Of a DNA stretch of 64,000 nucleotides, positions 55,712-64,000 are shown in pieces. The stretch covers positions 310,001 through 374,000 of the forward strand of contig NZ_LJWX01000002.1 of the NCBI RefSeq assembly GCF_001431705.1, given 5' to 3'. The position numbers were made by a program, and so were the translations under genes. How positions within the stretch are numbered: position 1 is the stretch's first letter; the number at the start of each line of letters is the position of its first letter. The notes under the pieces are model-generated. The model did not search any database and was not told where the DNA came from. It saw nothing but the letters and a program-made list of their open reading frames with translations. The DNA comes from Ferrovum sp. JA12 (GTDB lineage: Bacteria; Pseudomonadota; Gammaproteobacteria; Burkholderiales; Ferrovaceae).

Positions 55712-58039
55712 TCAGCGTGTCAATGACGCATAGAGTAAAGGTAATTTTTCAGGTAAACGATCCACTCGGTCTACCACCATATAATTTTTTTGGCCAAATA
55801 TGCGTGCCACATAGTGATCAGCGCGTGGGTCAAGACTCATGCAAAAAGTCTGTATACCTTGTCTGCCAAGGCTTTCTACCGCTTTTTTAGTATCTTGTCG
55901 CAGGTATTGTGGATCGCGAACATCCACATCAGCGGGTTCCCCATCGGTAATTAATAAAATTAATTTTTTTTGGGCGTTCACCTGTGCCATGTGTTGGCCG
56001 GCATGCCGCAGTGCCGCACCCATTCGGGTGGACAATTGCCCTGACATACCAGAAAGCTTTGCTTTCACCGTGTCATTGTAGTCTTGGGTGAAATCCTTGA
56101 AGCGATAATAGCTGACCTCATGGCGTCCATCAGAACAAAAGCCGTGAATAGCAAAGGGATCGCCCACTTTGTCAATGGCATCAGAGAGAAGGGCCGCCGC
56201 TTCGCGGGTGAGGTCAAGAATACTTTGCTGGCTGCCACTAACTGTCTCATTGGTAGACTCAGAGAGATCAAGTAATACTAAAATAGCGATATCACGGACT
56301 TTTCTCACGGAGCGCATCATGATGCGTGGGTCAGGTTGCATATTCATTTTGATTTCAATCATGCTATCCATGGCGCGATTTAAGTCGATTTCGTCGCCAT
56401 CTTCTAGCTTTCTCAAGCGTGTTACACCCTGGGGTTGCAATGCATCAAACAGATATTTCATGCGTGAAATAAGACGTTTATGGGTAGCCGTGATGGTATT
56501 GATTTTTTCAGGGTCATCACTCTTGGCGTGTTTTTCAAATACTGTGCTCCAGGAGGGACGCTCCAGTTGAATGTGGTAGTCCCATTCGCTGTAGTAAAAA
56601 GGATCAGAAATGGGTGGAGTGCCAATACTGTCGTTAAAGGATACTCCCATGTCCTCATAGGGGAAGAGCTGAGTGGGCAACACCCAAATCTCCTGGGCAT
56701 CCTCGCCCGCTGTTTCCACATCCACCTCATTGGCCATGGCCATGACGTTAACATATTTTCTGACTTGCTTAACGGCGTCGTAACCGGCGTGACATGCACG
56801 CTCAAAGTCAAAGCCCTCAAAGTGCCAAAAGTAACGGTTGTCATCGCGGTAGGGGGTAATGAAGGCGTCTTGCCGCGGATTAAAACTTATTTTCTTTTCT
56901 AACCAACGGTGCGCTAGGGTCACACCAATGTCCCATGAAAGTTGATTATCTTCCAAGCGATGCTGTTGGGTGACAAAGAGAAGCTTTCCTTCCTTAACCC
57001 AAGGGTCCGTATCATGATAACTCTCATCAATGAGAGAACGCGCTAAGCGAGCAAAGTAATCTTTTGCTGATTGATGAGCGTGTTCATTAACGACATGGAA
57101 GGCGCCCCATAATTTTTTAAGACCCGGAAAGCGTGCAATGGCAAGACTTTCAACCCGGGCGTCTTCAATGAGGCCAATTAACGCCATTTGAAGTGGGTTA
57201 AGGGCTTCAGCGGAGAGTGGTGTGAGAGTTGCCACTATGTGGGCTGCGCAGTGAGCGGCGCTCGCGCGATAGAGTTCGAGTGCAGGAATGCCCTCAATAT
57301 CATCCAAAGCATCAGGTAAATGCAGTAAATAATCCTCTATGAAGGGTTGCTGTCCCTCTCGAGAATCTAAGTCACCTGCGGTGGGGCGCATAAAAAAATC
57401 TCGTCCCCAGAGTGCTCGTAAATACATATTGAGCCGACGTTGTACATCCACCAAGAGTACGCCTTTTCTTTCCTGTTGGATGACCGCTAAGGATTCGCGA
57501 CTTTGTAGAGAAAAATAGTTTAGCTGCTCATCAAATTGGGTTTTGTAAGCAGAGGCTCCCCATAGAGCCCAGCGTCGCAACCCCCCTAAGGTCAGTTGTT
57601 CAAAGAGAGTTTCCAGGTTCTCCAACATAGGGCGAATCCCCCGTGGGACCGTGGCGGAGAGTTGTTGGATAAATTGTAGATACTGAAGGAACAGCTCAGC
57701 ATCGTTAAGGCGTTTAGCAGCAACCGAGCTGGTACTTAATACGCGTTCTACCACGGCACCGGACGTTTTAGAGGAGAGGCTGAGGGCGCAGTGAATCAAG
57801 TCCTCAAGCACCTCATCTCCAATTTCTTTACTTATTAAAGGACAACATTCAAGCCATGCATAGACAACTTCATCACCACGCTTTAAGTGATGTAGCGAAA
57901 GAGTTCCCTGTAAATAAATCTGTAAGCCCTGGGCTGAAAGAGAACGGCACGCCTCATGCCAGTGATCATGAATTAATTCTTGCACACGCTCCGGAAGTTC
58001 AGAGATGAGTGCCTGCTGTGCGCCGTGGGTGGGGGTCAT
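55712..58039 (-). CDS. cbbO: RuBisCO activase subunit CbbO (von Willebrand A domain protein)
   Basis: 775 residues. The long helical N-terminal region ends in a C-terminal VWA domain with the MIDAS motif DLSES (in LVLLDLSESTNETV) and LLITDGEPADVDVRD. With the hexameric AAA+ CbbQ it removes inhibitory sugar phosphates from form I RuBisCO, the MIDAS domain binding the large subunit. It follows cbbQ by 6 bases. Size and layout are normal. Confidence 0.94.
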   Translation of the reverse strand: MTPTHGAQQALISELPERVQELIHDHWHEACRSLSAQGLQIYLQGTLSLHHLKRGDEVVYAWLECCPLISKEIGDEVLEDLIHCALSLSSKTSGAVVERVLSTSSVAAKRLNDAELFLQYLQFIQQLSATVPRGIRPMLENLETLFEQLTLGGLRRWALWGASAYKTQFDEQLNYFSLQSRESLAVIQQERKGVLLVDVQRRLNMYLRALWGRDFFMRPTAGDLDSREGQQPFIEDYLLHLPDALDDIEGIPALELYRASAAHCAAHIVATLTPLSAEALNPLQMALIGLIEDARVESLAIARFPGLKKLWGAFHVVNEHAHQSAKDYFARLARSLIDESYHDTDPWVKEGKLLFVTQQHRLEDNQLSWDIGVTLAHRWLEKKISFNPRQDAFITPYRDDNRYFWHFEGFDFERACHAGYDAVKQVRKYVNVMAMANEVDVETAGEDAQEIWVLPTQLFPYEDMGVSFNDSIGTPPISDPFYYSEWDYHIQLERPSWSTVFEKHAKSDDPEKINTITATHKRLISRMKYLFDALQPQGVTRLRKLEDGDEIDLNRAMDSMIEIKMNMQPDPRIMMRSVRKVRDIAILVLLDLSESTNETVSGSQQSILDLTREAAALLSDAIDKVGDPFAIHGFCSDGRHEVSYYRFKDFTQDYNDTVKAKLSGMSGQLSTRMGAALRHAGQHMAQVNAQKKLILLITDGEPADVDVRDPQYLRQDTKKAVESLGRQGIQTFCMSLDPRADHYVARIFGQKNYMVVDRVDRLPEKLPLLYASLTR

Positions 58040-58045
58040 GGTTAA

Positions 58046-58849
58046 TTAAAAAAAGGTAGTCACAGCCGCATCAAGAGCATCACGCATATCAGGGTCATCG
58101 GTAATAGGACGCACTAAAGCCACTCGGCAAGCACTTTGAGCCGCCACCCCTTTAGCGATGAGGTTGCCTGCGTAGACCAGCATACGCGTTGAAATACCTT
58201 CATCTAGTCCATGTCCCTTCAAGTTTCTGGCACGTTCTGCGATGGCTACTAATTTATCTGCTACCCCACTCTCTACACCTGTCTCATGGGCCACGATATC
58301 GCGTTCAATATCGTGCTCTGGATAGTTAAAGTCCAAGGCACCGAAACGTTGTTTGGTGGATTGTTTTAAATCCTTCATTAGGCTTTGGTAACCTGGGTTG
58401 TAGGAAATCACCAATTGAAAGTCGGGATGTGCTTGCAGTAATTCACCCTTTTTTTCTAAGGGAAGCACGCGCCGGTTATCGGTTAAAGGGTGAATGACCA
58501 CCGTGGTATCTTGGCGCGCTTCAACTACCTCATCCAAATAACATATGGCACCAAATCTTGCAGCGAGTGCCAAAGGGCCATCTTGCCAGCGCGTGCCATC
58601 ACGATCCAATAAAAAACGTCCCACGAGATCGGAGGCTGTCATGTCTTCATTACAAGCCACAGTGATCAAGGGTCGATTTAATTGAAAGGCCATATATTCA
58701 ACAAAGCGGGTTTTCCCACAACCTGTGGGACCTTTGAGCATCATGGGCATGCGAACTGAGTAAGCCGCTTCATATAGTGATACCTCATCCGCAACAGAGC
58801 GGTAATAGGGCTCTTTGCGGATGCGGTATTGATCGAGTGGATCAGTCAT
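58046..58849 (-). CDS. cbbQ: RuBisCO activase AAA+ subunit CbbQ (MoxR family)
   Basis: 267 residues: Walker A GPTGCGKT (40-47), Walker [11 protein letters not shown], sensor [10 protein letters not shown]. It is the ATP-driven motor paired with CbbO. It follows cbbS by 12 bases. The pair right after cbbLS is diagnostic of the non-carboxysomal form IAq arrangement. Confidence 0.95.
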   Translation of the reverse strand: MTDPLDQYRIRKEPYYRSVADEVSLYEAAYSVRMPMMLKGPTGCGKTRFVEYMAFQLNRPLITVACNEDMTASDLVGRFLLDRDGTRWQDGPLALAARFGAICYLDEVVEARQDTTVVIHPLTDNRRVLPLEKKGELLQAHPDFQLVISYNPGYQSLMKDLKQSTKQRFGALDFNYPEHDIERDIVAHETGVESGVADKLVAIAERARNLKGHGLDEGISTRMLVYAGNLIAKGVAAQSACRVALVRPITDDPDMRDALDAAVTTFF

Positions 58850-58861
58850 GGGCCTTAACCT

Positions 58862-59218
58862 CTAGACCGTTTTACCACGAAAAACGACCATCGATGCCCC
58901 TTGCGACTGCTTATCATTATCATAGCCCACGAGGCGCACATGATTATGGGGGTTGGCTTTATGGCATGCCTCGGCCTCAGCCAAAATGGCATCCACATCA
59001 GTTTCGCCAAACATGGGCAATTTCCACATATACCAGTAGGTATCCATTAAATGTTCAGGTTCGGTATGTTCCAAGGCTGGATTCCAGCCTTTTTTAACAA
59101 TGTACTCCACCTGTTGGCGAATTTGTTCTTGGGTGAGGGCGGGTAAGTAGGAAAAGGTTTCAAACTTACGGCTAGTTGGATCACTCAAACGACTTTTATA
59201 ATCGAGCATTTCTGACAT
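58862..59218 (-). CDS. cbbS: RuBisCO small subunit, form IA
   Basis: 118 residues: [35 protein letters not shown], then [16 protein letters not shown] and HVRLVGYDN, standard for proteobacterial CbbS. It caps the octameric large-subunit core. It follows cbbL by 24 bases with an AGGAGAAAA ribosome-binding site. Confidence 0.96.
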   Translation of the reverse strand: MSEMLDYKSRLSDPTSRKFETFSYLPALTQEQIRQQVEYIVKKGWNPALEHTEPEHLMDTYWYMWKLPMFGETDVDAILAEAEACHKANPHNHVRLVGYDNDKQSQGASMVVFRGKTV

Positions 59219-59242
59219 AATTTTTTTCTCCTTGATGGTATT

Positions 59243-60664
59243 TTATTTATGGGTTACGTCTAATTTATCCACGGTATCAAATTCAAATTTGATTTCTTTC
59301 CATGTTTCCATGGCTACACGTAGCTCTGGAGAATGTTTTGCAGCATCCGTTAATACCGCTTTACTTTCTTTTTCAATGGCAACACCTCGGTTACGAGCCT
59401 CAACACAAGCCTCCAATGCCACACGATTAGCCGCGGCTCCCGCAGCGTTACCCCATGGGTGACCTAAGGTACCACCACCGAATTGAAGTACAGAATCATC
59501 ACCGAAAATATTCACTAATGCTGGCATGTGCCAGACGTGAATACCACCTGAAGCCACAGGTAGAATGCCGGGCATGGCACCCCAGTCTTGATCAAAGAAA
59601 ATACCTCTGGAACGATCTTCTTTAATAAAGCTCTCGCGCATTAAATCAATCCAACCTAGGGTAGCTTCACGGTCTCCTTCAAGCTTACCTACCACTGTTC
59701 CTGAGTGCAGGTGATCGCCTCCTGATAGACGCAGGATTTTGGTTAATACTCTAAAGTGAATACCATGATGGGGATTACGATCTAGTACTGCGTGCATGGC
59801 GCGGTGAATGTGCAATAACACGCCATTATCACGACACCAGTTAGCTAGTCCCGTGTTGGCACAAAATCCACCGGTAATATAGTCATGCATAATGATCGGT
59901 GCGCCGATTTCTTTAGCATACTCAGCACGTTTGTACATTTCCTCCGGGGTGGGGGCAGTAACGTTCAGATAGTGACCCTTACGCTCACCGGTTTCACGTT
60001 CTGCTTTGTGTATGGCTTCCATAACAAAGTCAAATCTTTGACGCCAGCGCATGAAAGGTTGGCTGTTCACGTTCTCATCATCTTTCGTGAAGTCTAGTCC
60101 ACCACGCAGACATTCGTAAACAGCTCGTCCGTAGTTTTTCGCAGACAACCCTAGTTTAGGTTTAATGGTACAGCCCAACAATGGACGGCCATACTTATTC
60201 ATGATATCGCGTTCAACCTGAATACCGTGGGGTGGCCCACCGCAGGTCATCACATAGGCAATGGGGAAACGCACATCTTCGAGGCGCAATGCGCGAATAG
60301 CTTTAAAGCCAAAGACGTTACCCACAAGAGATGTGAATACGTTGACCACAGATCCTTCTTCAAACAGATCGATAGGGTAGGCAATGAATGCATAAAAACA
60401 GGTGTCATCTCCAGGTACGTCTTCAATACGATAGGCGCGACCTTTATAGTGGTCAAGATCGGTTAATAAATCGGTCCAAACGGTGGTCCAAGTCCCGGTG
60501 GAGGATTCTGCCGCTACAGCTGCCGCGGCCTCTTCACGGTCAACCCCTGCTTGGGGAGTAATTTTAAAACACGCTAATATATCAGTGTCTTTAATGGAAT
60601 AATTTGGTTCCCAATAAGTATTACGGTATTCTTTGACGCCGGCGCTATACTTTTTTACTGCCAT
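59243..60664 (-). CDS. cbbL: RuBisCO large subunit, form IA (green-like)
   Basis: 473 residues from the ATG at 60664, which has GAGGAGA upstream; a longer frame to 60679 adds five residues and was not chosen. The carbamylated Lys is K194 in [11 protein letters not shown]; loop 6 is [23 protein letters not shown] and [23 protein letters not shown] complete the site. It carboxylates ribulose 1,5-bisphosphate. It starts the run cbbLSQO-fbp-prk-gph-fba-tkt. Two inverted repeats in the 255 bases upstream may bind a regulator, but no cbbR lies next to it. Confidence 0.97.
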   Translation of the reverse strand: MAVKKYSAGVKEYRNTYWEPNYSIKDTDILACFKITPQAGVDREEAAAAVAAESSTGTWTTVWTDLLTDLDHYKGRAYRIEDVPGDDTCFYAFIAYPIDLFEEGSVVNVFTSLVGNVFGFKAIRALRLEDVRFPIAYVMTCGGPPHGIQVERDIMNKYGRPLLGCTIKPKLGLSAKNYGRAVYECLRGGLDFTKDDENVNSQPFMRWRQRFDFVMEAIHKAERETGERKGHYLNVTAPTPEEMYKRAEYAKEIGAPIIMHDYITGGFCANTGLANWCRDNGVLLHIHRAMHAVLDRNPHHGIHFRVLTKILRLSGGDHLHSGTVVGKLEGDREATLGWIDLMRESFIKEDRSRGIFFDQDWGAMPGILPVASGGIHVWHMPALVNIFGDDSVLQFGGGTLGHPWGNAAGAAANRVALEACVEARNRGVAIEKESKAVLTDAAKHSPELRVAMETWKEIKFEFDTVDKLDVTHK

Positions 60665-60733
60665 GGTATCTCTCCTCAATGGTGATTCAATCTAAAGATA
60701 TAATCCCACGTTTTTTTACTCAGTGGGTTTTAA

Positions 60734-60750
60734 GTTGTTATGACAACAAC
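60734..60750 (-). promoter_or_regulatory. Perfect inverted repeat upstream of cbbL, candidate CbbR/LysR site
   Basis: GTTGTT-ATGAC-AACAAC is a 6-5-6 palindrome 70 bases before the cbbL start codon, the right distance and symmetry (T-N11-A type) for a LysR-family regulator such as CbbR. No regulator gene is adjacent. Confidence 0.5.
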
Positions 60751-60818
60751 AATAGCGACAAAAAACTATAAGGTAAAGTAAGAGTTTTTGATGTTAGGTA
60801 TCAGTTTTTCTTATTTTG

Positions 60819-60837
60819 TAGACAGAGGGTCTGTCTA
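60819..60837. repeat. Perfect 7-5-7 inverted repeat between smpB and cbbL
   Basis: TAGACAG-AGGGT-CTGTCTA lies 82 bases after the smpB stop. The flank on the minus strand is CAAAATAAG rather than a T-run, so it is a poor terminator; it might be a second operator for cbbL. Confidence 0.5.
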
Positions 60838-60919
60838 GCCTGCGCGAAGTAGTTGTTTGGTTGAATAAATGTCCAACCATTTCTCTGTGGACGTTTTTAA
60901 TTTGTTGGAGTAAGAGAGA

Positions 60920-61363
60920 TTAACTTTGTTTCAGTAAGCGTTGTTTTTCTCTTTCCCAATCCTTTTGTTTTTCAGCTTCGCGTTTATCATATTGTTTTTT
61001 ACCCTTAGCCAACCCAACTTCTAATTTAATTTTACCCTTTGAATAGTGCATATTAACAGGAATTAAAGTGTAGCCCGCACGCTCCACCTGACCAATTAGT
61101 TTGGCGATTTGATTGCTATGCAACAGTAGTTTGCGGGTCCGTGTGGGATCTGGCTTGATATGGGTTGAGGCGGTGGCAAGGGGGCTGATGTGGGCGCCCA
61201 ATAGCCACAGTTCACCACTCAGTACAGTGATATAGGCTTCTTTAATTTGGGCGCGGCCCTCACGAATGGCTTTTACTTCCCAGCCCTCAAGAACAATCCC
61301 TGCCTCAAGGCGCTCTTCAATAAAATAGTCATGAAACGCTTTACGGTTGTCGATAATACTCAT
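60920..61363 (-). CDS. smpB: SsrA-binding protein SmpB
   Basis: 147 residues: [40 protein letters not shown], then [24 protein letters not shown] and a basic C-terminal tail ([21 protein letters not shown]). It delivers tmRNA to stalled ribosomes. It is divergent from ratA across 52 bases, the usual smpB-ratA arrangement. The tmRNA gene itself is not in the window. Confidence 0.96.
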   Translation of the reverse strand: MSIIDNRKAFHDYFIEERLEAGIVLEGWEVKAIREGRAQIKEAYITVLSGELWLLGAHISPLATASTHIKPDPTRTRKLLLHSNQIAKLIGQVERAGYTLIPVNMHYSKGKIKLEVGLAKGKKQYDKREAEKQKDWEREKQRLLKQS

Positions 61364-61415
61364 TTAGAGGTATCTTATGCTGTTTAATAAACTATTTTAA
61401 CTCAATTGGAGTGCA

Positions 61416-61854
61416 ATGACGCGTGTTGAGAAAAGTGTTTTAGTCCTGTACCCCGCTGTGTCCATGTGGCAACTCGTGGAAGATATCCCACGTTATGCGG
61501 AGTTTTTGCCCTGGTGCAGTCATGCACAGATTCACGAACGTGAGGGACAGCATACTAAAGCCACTATATTTATTAATTTTCATGGCTTGAAACAACAATT
61601 TACGACACAAAACACTTCCATTAAGGGGGAAAGTGTTCTCATGGAATTGGTGGAGGGCCCCTTTAAGCATTTACGTGGTGAGTTTGTGTTCAAAACGCTG
61701 CGCGAGGATGCCTGTAAAATCGAATTTATTTTAGAGTGGACCTTTTCAAGTGCTCTATTGGAAAGAGTGGTAGGCCCTGTTTTTCAGCATATAGCGAACA
61801 CCATGGTCGATGCCTTTGTGGCCCGCGCCGACGAACTCAATCAACGAGGGGTAG

Positions 61855-61865
<11 letters not shown>
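61416..61865 (+). CDS. ratA: RatA, START/COQ10-like ubiquinone-binding family protein
   Basis: 149 residues. VEKSVLVLYPAVSMWQLVEDIPRYAEFLPWCSHAQI and the C-terminal VGPVFQHIANTMVDAFVARADEL are those of the RatA/Coq10 family. E. coli RatA was described as blocking ribosome-subunit association, while the COQ10 relationship suggests quinone binding; the role here is not settled. The start follows TTGGAG. It overlaps the ratB gene by 11 bases. Confidence 0.9.
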
Positions 61866-63686
<1,821 letters not shown>

Positions 63687-63692
63687 TAGTTT

Positions 63693-64000
63693 ATGTCTCG
63701 ACAAAAAATTCTGATTATTGATTTCGGTGCACAGTATGTGCAGTTAATTGCAAGACGTGTTCGTGAAGCAGGGGTGTATTGCGAGTTGCACCCCTATGAT
63801 GTCAGTGAAGCCTTTATTCGTGAATTTAAGCCTCAGGGAATTATTCTCTCTGGCGGACCGGCATCGGTGACTGAGAGTACTCCACCTTCCGCACCTCAAG
63901 TAGTGTTTGAGTTAGGTGTACCAGTTTTAGGTATTTGTTATGGCATGCAAACCATGGCACAACAATTGGGGGGACGCGTCGAGAATGCTATCAACCGTGA
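63693..64000 (+). CDS. guaA: GMP synthase (glutamine-hydrolysing), 3' partial
   Basis: 102 complete codons before the window ends. [46 protein letters not shown] and [17 protein letters not shown] give the start of the glutamine amidotransferase domain with the nucleophile Cys in GICYGMQ. It converts XMP to GMP. It follows guaB closely and is probably cotranscribed. Confidence 0.95.
   Translation, partial: MSRQKILIIDFGAQYVQLIARRVREAGVYCELHPYDVSEAFIREFKPQGIILSGGPASVTESTPPSAPQVVFELGVPVLGICYGMQTMAQQLGGRVENAINR

Noticed and set aside
56169-56902. Long plus-strand frames inside cbbO
   Set aside because: They mirror the coding strand of cbbO, whose motifs are intact; no independent support.

Overview
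The window reads as chromosomal DNA of a chemolithoautotrophic, probably iron-oxidising and acid-tolerant betaproteobacterium. Genes abut or overlap by 4 bases in long operons. There is a complete non-carboxysomal form IA RuBisCO operon (cbbL-S-Q-O) with its Calvin-cycle companions, a DAB-type inorganic-carbon transporter, and a Cyc2-like cytochrome-porin beside a di-haem lipoprotein cytochrome. Fluoride export and lipid-A aminoarabinose genes fit a metal-rich, acidic habitat. A Ferrovum- or Gallionellaceae-like source is my inference from gene content and moderate-to-low GC; no taxonomic marker was tested.

Layout. 1-4.1 kb: a branched-chain amino-acid type ABC importer (first gene cut by the window edge). 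4.1-8.7 kb: two small membrane proteins, an FeS-type photolyase-like protein and modABC. 8.7-11.6 kb: an SOS-box-controlled umuD'C pair in which the UmuD partner appears to be pre-shortened and lacks its catalytic dyad, a crcB fluoride channel behind a fluoride riboswitch, and yceI. 11.9-17.7 kb: an oxygen-sensing neighbourhood with fnr, an FNR box before an unannotated 31-residue membrane protein, ompW, a phosphoesterase plus Ser/Thr-kinase/USP fusion pair, a second FNR box in the divergent hemN promoter, and a PII gene. 17.7-22 kb: exbB-exbD-tonB-TonB receptor, with a possible Pho box upstream. 22-30.8 kb: one long minus-strand run trxB-arnT-arnE-arnB-arnC-arnA(formyltransferase)-arnA(decarboxylase)-purE-purK. 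30.9-33.8 kb: ftsK and lolA. 34-34.2 kb: tRNA-Pro, tRNA-Arg, tRNA-His.

34.2-37.6 kb, just after the tRNAs, is AT-rich and decayed. It holds a toxin-antitoxin pair in which both genes carry one in-frame TAA, a headless gene remnant, an unknown gene, and an ECF sigma factor with a mini zinc-finger partner.

37.6-60.7 kb carries most of the energy and carbon metabolism. It contains a LysR regulator with dabB-dabA, then a glycosyltransferase, cytochrome b561 and a deacetylase-like protein, then cyc2-like plus cytochrome c, and finally the minus-strand cbbLSQO-fbp-prk-gph-fba-tkt run. Functionally, dabAB would load bicarbonate, cbbLSQO would fix CO2 with QO acting as activase, and fbp/prk/fba/tkt would regenerate ribulose bisphosphate. 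60.9-64 kb holds housekeeping genes: smpB, ratA, ratB, guaB and the start of guaA.

No insertion sequence, integrase or CRISPR array was seen. The items I consider most worth following are the catalytically dead UmuD'-like protein under a near-perfect LexA box, the FNR-linked small protein and kinase/phosphoesterase pair, the doubly stop-interrupted toxin-antitoxin module, and the cyc2/cytochrome pair.
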